NCBI GenBank assembly: GCA_018365995.1
Contig: JAGZIY010000018.1
Span: forward strand, 1-52,031
Origin: Butyricicoccus pullicaecorum
Lineage (GTDB): Bacteria; Bacillota; Clostridia; Oscillospirales; Butyricicoccaceae
DNA length: 52,031 nucleotides
Direction of reading: 5' to 3'
This document shows positions 40,285 to 48,321 of this stretch, one piece after another. The translations under genes and the position numbers were made by a program. Under the pieces are notes generated by a model that was not told where the DNA came from, did not search any database, and saw nothing but the letters and a program-made list of their open reading frames with translations. Numbering within the stretch: position 1 is the first letter of the stretch; each line of letters opens with the position of its first letter.

Positions 40285-43200
40285 ATGGGGAATACGCAGG
40301 CGATATTGCGGAAAGGAATGGGAGCAGTGAAGGATTTATTTGATTATTTTGAGGGATTGGATGAAGCGGTATATATTTCAGATATAGAGACAAATGAGAT
40401 CATTTTTATGAATCGCTGTTTGAGAAAGACCCTTGGTTACACAGAGAAAGAGGCATATAAAGGGAAAAAGTGTCATAAGGTTTTGCAGGAGAGTGATTCT
40501 CCTTGTATCTTTTGTAACAATCAGGAATTGAGGGCTGGAAAGTTTACCGTATGGGCGCACGAGAATCCTGTGTTGAATCAGCGTTATGTGATAAGGGATA
40601 CGTTGACCGAGTTTCAAGGGCGTAAATACCGTGTTGAGGTTGCGACTGCAATGGATCAATCAGGTATGGAAAAGGCTGCGCATTATTTTACGCGCAAAGA
40701 AGCGGTTTTAAATGAATGTCTGCAAATATTTTTTTCAACGTCGGATCCGGAGCATGCACTGGAGCGGCTGTTGCAATATCTTGGAGAAACCTTCGGCGGT
40801 GACCGTACTTATATTTTTGAAGTGTATGAGGATCGTAAAACTTCAAATACCTATGAATGGTGTGCATCGGGTGGGAAGTCACAAATTGACATTTTGCAGG
40901 ATTTACCATTGTCAGACCTAAAGTATTGGATACAGGTATTAGAAAAGGAAGAAATTTTGAATATTCCGGATATAGGAGAGACTCGGAAAACGTCTCCCGC
41001 TACCTATGCATTTCTCAAGTCTCAAAAAATCAAATCCCTTGTAGTAAGCGGGATTCAGGAAGAGGGAAGCCTGAAAGGATTTATTGGAATGAATAATCCA
41101 GCCCAAGAATCTGTTTTTTTATTGGAACAGGTAATCAAGGAACTTGGAAAATATATGATCCCGCAGTTAAAACGGCGAGATTTATACCGTCGGCTCAATA
41201 AAATGAGTTATCAGGATCTGCTCACCGGAGCATATAACCATAATGCAATGTTTGAGCATAATATGCTTGGCGGAAACTGGAAGTCCTTTGGCACGATCTA
41301 TTGTGATATCAATGGTTTAAAAGAAACCAATGATACGCAGGGACATAGTGCTGGAAATGCACTCATTCAAAAGTGCTATCAGGTACTCAAGAAGTCGCTG
41401 CATACAGAGTGGATTTATCGTGTTGGCGGTGATGAATTTGTTGCGTTATATTATGATGTGGGGGAAGATATGCTCAAGAAGGAGGTTGAGGGTCTGCGTC
41501 TCGCAGCGATGCAAAGCATGTGCCAAATCTCAATTGGCTCTGCGTGGTCAGACCAGATACCGATTGATACAGATCAGGTTTTGAACGATGCGGATACCCA
41601 AATGTATAAGGAAAAAGAACAGTATTATGCAAATTTGGTGCGTACAATCGATGAAACCGTACAGAAAACGGTAGAGGGTTCGAGTTTTTCTGCAAATCAG
41701 AGTATGGCAGATTATCAGATTAAGCTGCGGCGTTTCCTGTCCAATACTTATTGTGATCTTTCTTTTTTTCTGACAATCCTTGGAAATGATACCAGTACAA
41801 GTTACTTTTTCTTTGGAGACATGCAGAAGAATCTGTTCTTTATCTCAGAGAATATGCGTAAAAAATTCGGCTTTGAGAATAATATCGTGTCAGACCTTAT
41901 TAACCGCTGGGCAGAGCGTATTGTAGAGCCGCATTTGTTGAAACGATTTTGGGATGATATCAACGCAATGCTGGAAAATAGAAAAGATTATCATGATTTG
42001 CGGTATCAGATTGCCGACGCACAAGGGAAAAAAATATGGATTCGATGCTTTGGAAAAATTAAGTGGAATGAGAGTGGGACAAAGCCGCTGTTTTTTGCAG
42101 GCCGTATGACACAGCAGGAAGAAGGCTTTGTTGTCGATGCACTCACGAACTTCCCGACAGAAACGGCTTTGGAAAAGCAACTCGAATGTGTTCAGGAATC
42201 TGGTGCGTCCTGTCAGGCGATTGGATTTTCATTTCACAATATCACCCAAATCAACAACAATCATGGACGAAGCTATGGAGACTGTTTGATTCGTGCAATC
42301 ACAAGGGAACTGACAGATAAACTTGCAGATCGGTTGAAATTTTATCGTCTCAGCGGAATGCGTTGTCTGGCTTTAGCCGAGTGCTGTTCAGAGGATGACA
42401 TCGAAGCGCTGATTTATCAGATCAAAGAAGTTATAGATCATGCCTATCAGGAACAGGGGATAGCACTTCAATATACATGCTCTTTTGCGCGCATGTATTA
42501 TCCACAGGACGGTGTTTCCCCACAGGATTTCATAGAAAATATGATTTCACTGATTAAAGTAGCGCATCAGTCACCGGCACAGCTGTACATTGATGATTCT
42601 GCGGGAAACATTAAAAAGATGCAGCAGATATCCAGTATGGAAAGTTGTCTGATGGAAAATATCATCAATGGTATGATGAATTTTCGAATCGTGGTTCAGC
42701 CAGTGGTATCTACACAGAATGGGCTCCCTATTGGCGGAGAAACATTGCTGCGTTGGCGCTTTCGCGGAGAAGAAATCTCACCCGGGGTTTTTATTCCCAT
42801 TATGGAGAATGAGCACATAATCCATCTGGTAGGAAGATGGGTATTTGAACAGGCAGTGCGTTCTTGTGTGCGGATATTAACCTATGCACCGGATTTCTAT
42901 TTGACGGTGAATGTCAGCTTGCAGCAGTTAGAAGATGAAAGCTTTATTGTATTTATTGAGCAGACACTGCGTAAATATGAGCTGGACGGAGAGCATATTG
43001 TGATGGAACTGACAGAAAGCTGTATGGATGACCAGCCGGAAAAGCTTGAGCAGTTTGTAAAAGCGTGTGAGAATCTGAACATACGCATTGCCTTAGATGA
43101 TTTCGGCAGTGGGTATTCTTCTTTACGTGTACTTCTGCGGTATCCGTCCAATATTATTAAGTTGGATCGTTCTCTGCTTGTGGAAATGAGTGATTCTTTT

Positions 43201-43404
43201 GAGAAAAATGGATTTATCACAAGTATTGTTTACGCTTGTCATCAATTTGGGAAAAAGGTTTGTATGGAAGGTGTGGAAACCGATTTTCAGGATGAAATCG
43301 TAAAAGAATCCGGCTGTGATTTAATACAAGGCTTTTATTATTATAGACCCATGGAGCTGGAACAGCTTTATCGGCTGCTTGCAGAACAGTACGAGGAGAA
43401 CTAA
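40285..43404 (+). CDS. Multi-domain cyclic di-GMP protein (PAS-GAF-GGDEF-PAS-GGDEF*-EAL)
   Basis: A 1039-residue cytoplasmic protein with no signal or membrane segment. Order: PAS (about 15-125, IFMNRCLRKTLGYTEKEAYK), GAF (about 150-295), a complete GGDEF cyclase (RVGGDEF, residues 379-385), a second PAS (about 485-610), a degenerate GGDEF (SGMRCLALAE where the motif should be), then EAL (about 780-1030). The EAL signature reads ETL (residues 819-821), and other phosphodiesterase residues are present (NVSLQQL, ELTESC, LDDFGSGYSS, MEGVET). It may make or break cyclic di-GMP. The ATG at 40285 follows AGGAA. Confidence 0.88.
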   Translation: MGNTQAILRKGMGAVKDLFDYFEGLDEAVYISDIETNEIIFMNRCLRKTLGYTEKEAYKGKKCHKVLQESDSPCIFCNNQELRAGKFTVWAHENPVLNQRYVIRDTLTEFQGRKYRVEVATAMDQSGMEKAAHYFTRKEAVLNECLQIFFSTSDPEHALERLLQYLGETFGGDRTYIFEVYEDRKTSNTYEWCASGGKSQIDILQDLPLSDLKYWIQVLEKEEILNIPDIGETRKTSPATYAFLKSQKIKSLVVSGIQEEGSLKGFIGMNNPAQESVFLLEQVIKELGKYMIPQLKRRDLYRRLNKMSYQDLLTGAYNHNAMFEHNMLGGNWKSFGTIYCDINGLKETNDTQGHSAGNALIQKCYQVLKKSLHTEWIYRVGGDEFVALYYDVGEDMLKKEVEGLRLAAMQSMCQISIGSAWSDQIPIDTDQVLNDADTQMYKEKEQYYANLVRTIDETVQKTVEGSSFSANQSMADYQIKLRRFLSNTYCDLSFFLTILGNDTSTSYFFFGDMQKNLFFISENMRKKFGFENNIVSDLINRWAERIVEPHLLKRFWDDINAMLENRKDYHDLRYQIADAQGKKIWIRCFGKIKWNESGTKPLFFAGRMTQQEEGFVVDALTNFPTETALEKQLECVQESGASCQAIGFSFHNITQINNNHGRSYGDCLIRAITRELTDKLADRLKFYRLSGMRCLALAECCSEDDIEALIYQIKEVIDHAYQEQGIALQYTCSFARMYYPQDGVSPQDFIENMISLIKVAHQSPAQLYIDDSAGNIKKMQQISSMESCLMENIINGMMNFRIVVQPVVSTQNGLPIGGETLLRWRFRGEEISPGVFIPIMENEHIIHLVGRWVFEQAVRSCVRILTYAPDFYLTVNVSLQQLEDESFIVFIEQTLRKYELDGEHIVMELTESCMDDQPEKLEQFVKACENLNIRIALDDFGSGYSSLRVLLRYPSNIIKLDRSLLVEMSDSFEKNGFITSIVYACHQFGKKVCMEGVETDFQDEIVKESGCDLIQGFYYYRPMELEQLYRLLAEQYEEN

Positions 43405-43454
43405 GGGTCTGTGTAAACGTGGTTGGAGACTCACAAGCCTAAGCTTCATATAGG

Positions 43455-43490
43455 AACGGGAGAATACATGTATTCTCCCGTTATTTTTTT
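43455..43490 (+). terminator. Terminator after the GGDEF/EAL gene
   Basis: A perfect 28-bp palindrome (arms AACGGGAGAATACA and TGTATTCTCCCGTT, 43455-43482) followed by ATTTTTTT. Confidence 0.9.
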
Positions 43491-43514
43491 GCATGGGAAA
43501 GGAACTTTATTCGG

Positions 43515-43616
43515 GATTGCCAAAGCCTATGGCAATATTGGTTAGCCGGATTTGCCTATCGGATATAGGCAAATGCACGTCATAATGGTCTTGATAATCT
43601 CTCCATAGGCAAATTC
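43515..43616. repeat. Cluster of GCCTAT-type inverted repeats
   Basis: TTGCCA-7-TGGCAA (about 43517-43535) is followed by ATTTGCCTAT (43550-43559) with ATAGGCAAAT (43565-43574) and a third partial copy CCATAGGCAAATT near 43603-43615. They lie between a terminator and the next gene and may be an operator array or a small repetitive element. Confidence 0.55.
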
Positions 43617-43744
43617 AGTTATCTATCATGATAGCTTACAAATAAGAACAGGGATTTTATCGACACAATTCGGCAAAATTCGATTATAAAGCTTGCTATG
43701 ATAGTCTTAAATCGGCAGCAGATTGCCGAAGAATGGAGGGTATC

Positions 43745-44581
43745 ATGGAAAAGCGAGTCGTGAGAAGTGTCGCAGCTGTGATGTTTTGGCTTTGTTTTTG
43801 CATACCAGCAGCCTTGGCACATGGGGGAAGGACAGATGCAAATGGTGGGCATCGGGACAATCGGAATGTTTCTGGATTGGGGGCATACCACTATCATCAT
43901 GGATATGAAGCGCATCTGCATCCGGATGGGATTTGTCCATATGCGCATGATGCGCAGGGTACTGTACAACCAGAGGTTCATGCAAGTTCAATTGCAGTCA
44001 GCGGGGTTCCGCAAAAAGCTTTTGTCAATCAGCCATTTCAGCTCAAAGCATCTATTATTCCGTCGAATGCACAGGAGAGGGAAATCAGTTGGTCATCCAG
44101 TGATCCATCAGTGGCTACGGTTACAGAGAATGGGGAAGTGATGCCGCTGCGAGCGGGTACGGTGAAAATTTGCGCAAAAGCAGCAAATGACACTGTGGAA
44201 ATGGTGACGCTGACGATTGCAGAAATTCCGGTTACCGCAATATCGATTCAATTTGATGAAGATATGCTGGAAAAAGGGAAACTAAACATGGAGACAGCAT
44301 TACAAATGCAGGCAGTTGTACAGCCGAAGGAAAGGGCAGATTCTGAGGTTCACTGGTCGGTTTCTGACGAGGAAATTGCAGAGATTTCAGAGAATGGATT
44401 GTTGATACCTCGAAGAAATGGTACAGTGACAGTGACAGCATCTTGTCAGAATGGGATACAGGATTCGGTGGTGCTGGAGATCCAAGAAGAAAAAAACGGC
44501 TCTGCTGCAATTGGTATGGTTGGGCTTGCCGTACTTGCCAGTGCTGGATGGATCCTGTATCGGAGAAAAACGTATAAATAG
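43745..44581 (+). CDS. Secreted/anchored YHYH-motif and Big2-domain protein
   Basis: A 278-residue protein. Signal peptide (RVVRSVAAVMFWLCFCIPAA, cleavage after ALA near residue 24), a His-rich YHYH region (GLGAYHYHHGYEAHLHPDG) that may bind metal, two bacterial Ig-like (Big2) domains (WSSSDPSVATVTENGEVMPL and VHWSVSDEEIAEISENGLLI), and a C-terminal membrane helix with a basic end (ILYRRKTYK). It is thus a surface protein fixed by its C-terminus. The ATG at 43745 with TGGAGGG upstream is preferred. Its stop lies 15 bases before the left end of the second mobile element. Confidence 0.85.
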   Translation: MEKRVVRSVAAVMFWLCFCIPAALAHGGRTDANGGHRDNRNVSGLGAYHYHHGYEAHLHPDGICPYAHDAQGTVQPEVHASSIAVSGVPQKAFVNQPFQLKASIIPSNAQEREISWSSSDPSVATVTENGEVMPLRAGTVKICAKAANDTVEMVTLTIAEIPVTAISIQFDEDMLEKGKLNMETALQMQAVVQPKERADSEVHWSVSDEEIAEISENGLLIPRRNGTVTVTASCQNGIQDSVVLEIQEEKNGSAAIGMVGLAVLASAGWILYRRKTYK

Positions 44582-44595
44582 AGTTCGTAATGATA

Positions 44596-44633
44596 AAAAA
44601 ACCGCCTTGAGGTAGCTACTCATAAAACAGTAT
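44596..44633 (+). repeat. Left terminal inverted repeat of the 5.4-kb element
   Basis: AAAAAACCGCCT (44596-44607), ACTCATAA (44618-44625) and ACAGTAT (44627-44633) all recur in reverse at 50001-50039, with a differing block of 10-11 bases between the first two parts. Confidence 0.78.
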
Positions 44634-44681
44634 CAACTGACAAACTGAAATAGGGTAGCTGTCATACAGGGGGCAGAAAAA

Positions 44682-44718
44682 GGCGGATAGGAAACAAATC
44701 GTTTCTTGCCCGCTTTTT
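44682..44718 (+). terminator. Hairpin terminator inside the element's left part
   Basis: GCGGATAGGAAAC pairs imperfectly with GTTTCTTGCCCGC around AAATC and is followed by a T6 run. It may insulate the element from incoming transcription. Confidence 0.6.
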
Positions 44719-44726
44719 TCATGCCC

Positions 44727-44844
44727 TTTGTTACGCAGTAGGAGCTGAAAAAGCATTGATACAGGCGGCTTTGCGGGCGCGTTTTTCACACGGTAAGGGA
44801 TTTATACCTTTTTCCTCAAAAACGCCTTTCTACTGCGTAACAAA
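44727..44844. repeat. 15-bp inverted repeat TTTGTTACGCAGTAG
   Basis: TTTGTTACGCAGTAG (44727-44741) and its exact complement CTACTGCGTAACAAA (44830-44844) flank 88 bp. Related GTTACGCAATAG and GCGTAAC copies occur near 45114 and 45215. This could be a replication or transfer site of the parent element. Confidence 0.6.
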
Positions 44845-44872
44845 ATTGTCGTAATTATCAGGGAGAGCATAG

Positions 44873-44968
44873 ACCGCCTATTTGGTTTTCCCGATATTGG
44901 AAAATCCGACATCGGGTAATCCGACGTCGGAAAATCCAACGCAATTAAATAAAGATATAAATAACTAA
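44873..44968 (+). pseudogene. Possible remnant of a replication-initiator gene with 15-bp tandem repeat
   Basis: A short frame reads ENPTSGNPTSENPTQLNKDI, which resembles the variable linker of RepA-type initiators of integrative elements as I recall them. At DNA level it contains a 15-bp tandem repeat, AATCCGACATCGG (44903-44915) and AATCCGACGTCGG (44918-44930), with degenerate copies on each side. No start, no ribosome binding site and no rest of the gene are present. The family assignment is tentative. Confidence 0.3.
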
Positions 44969-45300
44969 AGAGAAATCAAATACGGATTTAATAAAATATC
45001 TATTCCCTTCCTATCCTTTCCCTAACCCCTTCCCTTTGGAACAAGGCAAAGCGGCAGAGCCGCCGGAATGGAAAGGAACAGAAGTAGCGATACAAAGAAT
45101 ATCATTTACTATGTTACGCAATAGAACACTGTTTTTGAGGGTGGGAGTATAAAACCCTTGCTCCTGTCCTTATCGTCGCTGTAATGCGCTTAAATCAAGC
45201 GAGAGAAGCACTTTATCGCGTAACATTTCATACTGGATTGAGAGCGTAAGCGGTTTATCCGATTGCGCTCTCTTAGCCGCCCAACAGCAAAGACAGGGAA

Positions 45301-45353
45301 AGCCGTCAAGGACGCGCAAGCGTGCATTTTATCCTTGACGGCTTTTTCTGGCT
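45301..45353. terminator. Terminator downstream of the HTH gene
   Basis: AAGCCGTCAAGGA pairs with TCCTTGACGGCTT across about 20 bases and has T residues on both sides, so it can act in both directions. It lies just beyond the stop of the minus-strand HTH gene. An additional GAGAGCG/CGCTCTC stem lies at about 45240-45275. Confidence 0.75.
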
Positions 45354-45363
45354 TTGCTACTTC

Positions 45364-45567
45364 CTACCTGTCAAAACGGAATTGCAGGATAGCTTTGATA
45401 AGCTGTGCTTTCAGACGGTCTTGAATATCGTCGTTGATATGTCCCCGATAGGTAGACAGGTATTTGATATGTCCGGCATAGTGTCGCAATACCGCGTCTA
45501 TGGCTTCCGCTTCTCCGGCGACAGCTTTTTCAACGATTTCAAAGGGTATCAACTTCTTGTTCCTCAT
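45364..45567 (-). CDS. HTH-domain protein of integrative elements (HTH_16-like)
   Basis: A 67-residue protein (RNKKLIPFEIVEKAVAGEAE, ending LIKAILQFRFDR) that is complete and homologous to the partial gene at the left edge of the window. It overlaps the 3' end of the upstream sigma-like gene by 29 bases, so the two are cotranscribed and coupled. Members of this family accompany the sigma factor in Tn916/Tn1549-like elements and are thought to regulate element genes. Confidence 0.82.
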   Translation of the reverse strand: MRNKKLIPFEIVEKAVAGEAEAIDAVLRHYAGHIKYLSTYRGHINDDIQDRLKAQLIKAILQFRFDR

Positions 45568-45997
45568 GCTCTGATTTTAACCATTCCTTTCTCAACTGCT
45601 TCAATGCCGCGTGCTTCCAGTAATTCGCTGTGCTTCTGTTCCGTCCGTACTCGTTCCCGACTTCTGTATCAGTGTAACCGAGGAAGAAATACATCAGTAG
45701 GACAGCGCGCCGCTGTTCCGGCAATCTGGCTAATGCGTCGGCTAACCGTTTGCTTGCCACAACAATTTTCTGCCCTTTCACAACAAAAACAGTTGGAATG
45801 TCGTACTGCTCAAAGTAATTGTCTGTCGTGAACGGCTCAAAGGGCGTTTCGGACATCAGATAGTCAAGTGATACTTCCCGCTTCTGCTTCCGTCCAAAAT
45901 CGCGGTATGCGCTGATTGCCGCGTTACGGAGAACAGTTCTGCAAAAAGCGGCAAAGGCATATTCGATATGCTCCATGAATTGTTCAGAATACCTCAT
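45539..45997 (-). CDS. Sigma-70-like (ECF-type) factor of integrative elements
   Basis: A 152-residue protein. FCRTVLRNAAISAYRDFGRK resembles sigma region 2 and the C-terminal LPEQRRAVLLMYFFLGYTDT, EVGNEYGRNRSTANYWKHAA is a clear region 4 helix-turn-helix. Such factors lie at the end of Clostridia conjugative elements next to the HTH_16-like gene and are thought to direct excision or transfer gene expression. Its other promoters are probably lost with the rest of the element. Confidence 0.85.
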   Translation of the reverse strand: MRYSEQFMEHIEYAFAAFCRTVLRNAAISAYRDFGRKQKREVSLDYLMSETPFEPFTTDNYFEQYDIPTVFVVKGQKIVVASKRLADALARLPEQRRAVLLMYFFLGYTDTEVGNEYGRNRSTANYWKHAALKQLRKEWLKSEHEEQEVDTL

Positions 45998-46226
45998 TTT
46001 CTCATCACCCCCTTTCTTCCCAGTAGGGGGCTATTACAACAAACGCCCATGCGACATAAAGCCACATGAGTGTTTGAGTAATACATGATTATCAGGTTCC
46101 TGAAGCCGTTCCAGTAATATGAATTATTAAGACATACTAAATGAATAGATAGTTCATATTGATGGGCAGACGGATACAATGCCTTGTATTGGATTTTTTT
46201 AACAAATTATATTTAAAAAATAAAAA

Positions 46227-46263
46227 GGACATGGCGACACCTCCTCGATACCGTCATATCCTT
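46227..46263 (-). terminator. Terminator of the MATE gene
   Basis: On the minus strand AAGGATATGACG pairs with CGCCATGTCCTT (two G-T pairs) and is followed by TTTATTTTTT, just after the MATE stop codon. Confidence 0.78.
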
Positions 46264-46270
46264 AGAAAAG

Positions 46271-47581
46271 TTATTGATAGATTAATTTCGTTGTTTTACA
46301 TAGCCCGATAGCAAGTATAAGAGTCAAGATTTCTGCCACAAATGGCGCAATCCAAATAGCGTCGCTTCCAAAGAGTATAGGAATACAGAAAATGGCAAGT
46401 GCTTTCAGCACAATACCTCTGCTAATTGCTATGGCATTTGCCGCTCCTGTTCTTTTGGTCGAAAACAGAAATGCTGTGTAAATAAGGTTCAGTGCCATAG
46501 GGATAAAGGACAGGCTAAATAACGGCAAAGCTGCCGAAGCGGTTTGTACAAGGTCGGGGTCCTGATTAAATATGCAAATTACAGGCTTATCAAAAATAAA
46601 TAATGCTCCGTATATTAAAATTGACAAAATGCTGTTAATGATAATTCCGCAACGAAAATACCAGTTCATTTCCGTTGTATCCTGCTTGCCGTAACAATGT
46701 CCCCAAAGAGGCTGTAAACCTTGTGCAACACCAGAAAGAATAGCGTTTGCAAGAGAGTAAATAAAACTTAGAACGCTAAAGGTAGATACGCCAATATCCC
46801 CGATTAGGCTTGCTAACATAAGGTTATAGCAAAATGCGGTAACAGGTGTTGTGAGTTGCGTAACGGCTTCCGGCACACCACGCTTGCATATTTTTTTCAT
46901 CAGTGAAAAATCAATTTTGAATGGCTTAATCCGCAATTCACCCTTTTTTCGCACGAAATGGGAAAGCAGGACAAGGACGGAAAGGACCTGCCCCAAACCG
47001 GACGCAACTGCTGCGCCAATCACACCCATATCTAACGGGAAGATAAACAGCCAATCCAAAAAGATATTTGCTGCTGCACCTACGCACATTCCCGCAAAGG
47101 AAAGCGCAGGCGATCCGTCATTTCTGACAAAAACAGAAAGACAGGTACTCATGAGCATAGGAATGGAAAAAGCAGAATAATAAAACAAATAATCTGCTGA
47201 CATTTTCCGCATTTCTTCACTTAGTTTTCCTGCACCGCTTAAATCAACAATCTGCTGAGAAAATGCCATACCTACAACCATAAGCAATACGGAAAGCAGA
47301 ACAGTTAAAGAAAATGCCGTCATAAAAGCATGCTTTGCACCGTCTTTATCTCCCCGCCCCATTCTGATAGCAACAACGGTTGCGCCGCCCATAGGGAACA
47401 TGGCTGCGATAGCAACAACAAAAGTGATAAACGGAACACCAATATTGACAGCCCCCAACGCAGCCGAGCCGACGCCTTGCCCGACAAAGATTCCGTCCAC
47501 GACGTTGTAAAGATAAGTTACAAATAATCCGCCCAATGCAGGGAAGATGTAAGCAAATAAAGATTTTGTTTTTTTGTTCAT
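46271..47581 (-). CDS. MATE-family efflux transporter
   Basis: A 436-residue membrane protein with about 12 helices and the MATE pattern: FPALGGLFVTYLYNVVDGIF in helix 1, GQGVGSAALGAVNIGVPFIT, VRNDGSPALSFAGMC and GVAQGLQPLWGHCYGKQD. It should export drugs or other cations using a Na+ or H+ gradient, and it is the only cargo gene of the element. The ATG at 47581 with GGGAGGT upstream is used; the frame is open upstream through the leader hairpins, which is not taken as coding. A promoter and switch-like leader precede it. Confidence 0.9.
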   Translation of the reverse strand: MNKKTKSLFAYIFPALGGLFVTYLYNVVDGIFVGQGVGSAALGAVNIGVPFITFVVAIAAMFPMGGATVVAIRMGRGDKDGAKHAFMTAFSLTVLLSVLLMVVGMAFSQQIVDLSGAGKLSEEMRKMSADYLFYYSAFSIPMLMSTCLSVFVRNDGSPALSFAGMCVGAAANIFLDWLFIFPLDMGVIGAAVASGLGQVLSVLVLLSHFVRKKGELRIKPFKIDFSLMKKICKRGVPEAVTQLTTPVTAFCYNLMLASLIGDIGVSTFSVLSFIYSLANAILSGVAQGLQPLWGHCYGKQDTTEMNWYFRCGIIINSILSILIYGALFIFDKPVICIFNQDPDLVQTASAALPLFSLSFIPMALNLIYTAFLFSTKRTGAANAIAISRGIVLKALAIFCIPILFGSDAIWIAPFVAEILTLILAIGLCKTTKLIYQ

Positions 47582-47602
47582 CAAGATACCTCCCATAAAG
47601 GA

Positions 47603-47682
47603 AGCGGGATAAAGCCCTTTCAGCTTTATCCCGCTACATAAAACAAGAAGTGGGATAAAGCCCCAAATGGTCTTATCCCACT
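47603..47682 (-). promoter_or_regulatory. Double-hairpin leader of the MATE gene (attenuator-like)
   Basis: Hairpin A: AGTGGGATAAAG (47649-47660) with CTTATCCCACT (47672-47682). Hairpin B: AGCGGGATAAAG (47603-47614) with CTTTATCCCGCT (47624-47635). The arms differ at only one or two bases, so the 3' arm of the first can pair with the 5' arm of the second, the layout of an attenuation switch. Hairpin B lies next to the ribosome binding site and could hide it or end transcription. A start-stop ATG TAG lies between the hairpins (47634-47639). Confidence 0.6.
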
Positions 47683-47725
47683 TCAACAATCTTATTCGAT
47701 TGCAAGTCCTCTGACAAGCAAAGAT

Positions 47726-47754
47726 ATTGTAACATGGAAGCTATTCAAAGTCAA
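47726..47754 (-). promoter_or_regulatory. Promoter of the MATE gene
   Basis: On the minus strand TTGACT (47749-47754) and TACAAT (47726-47731) are separated by 17 bp. The leader would be about 140 nt. Confidence 0.78.
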
Positions 47755-48044
47755 CGGAATTGATGATAGCAGATTTCTCAAAGATAGTTGCGGAAAACTC
47801 TCGAAAATGAAGCAAATTGCTTTTTAGGCTATTTTGGTAGAGATAGAAATAAAAAAGCTAAATTTTTTCTTAAATCTTTGGCAAAACCGCTATGCGCGGT
47901 GTAGTAGGTAGTGAAAGAAAAAATAGAGGGTTTGGGAAACTTCCCAACAAGCAAAATGCAACGCATTTTCGGAAAAGGGTACTCTTTTCCTATGCTTGCT
48001 GCGGAACTTATCACATCACAAAACAAGGAAAGGACGGGAAAGGA
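47755..48044. other. Intergenic region between divergent MATE and TnpW-like genes
   Basis: About 290 bp. Open frames here lack ribosome binding sites and are not accepted. It should hold the promoter for the TnpW-like and recombinase genes, but I cannot single one out with confidence. Confidence 0.4.
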
Positions 48045-48245
48045 ATGGAACGGAAACGAAAAATCAAGGACGGGCATATTGTAGTGGAAAATCCGCTGTT
48101 TCAAGAATTGCCCCAACATGAAGTAACAATAAAATCTGGCAGGACGCTTTATCGCTTTACAGGCAGCTATGACGGGGAAAGGAGCCTGCCCCACAAGGTT
48201 TTACGCCTTATGGAGCAGGAACAGGGCAAAAAAGATGTTGATTAA
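48045..48245 (+). CDS. TnpW-like transposon-encoded small protein
   Basis: A 66-residue protein (ERKRKIKDGHIVVENPLFQE) whose C-terminal half, VTIKSGRTLYRFTGSYDGER then LPHKVLRLMEQEQ, resembles the TnpW family of transposon-encoded proteins (G-x-T-x-Y motif, then K-x-L-R-L). The ATG at 48045 with GGGAAAGGA upstream is used and not the earlier frame start. It lies just before the recombinase gene. The role of TnpW proteins is unknown. Confidence 0.6.
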   Translation: MERKRKIKDGHIVVENPLFQELPQHEVTIKSGRTLYRFTGSYDGERSLPHKVLRLMEQEQGKKDVD

Positions 48246-48321
48246 AAATGCCGGAGCCGATACAATAGAAATAAGCAATCCTGTATTGGCAGACTGCCCG
48301 CCGATGAAAGGAGCAGAAACT

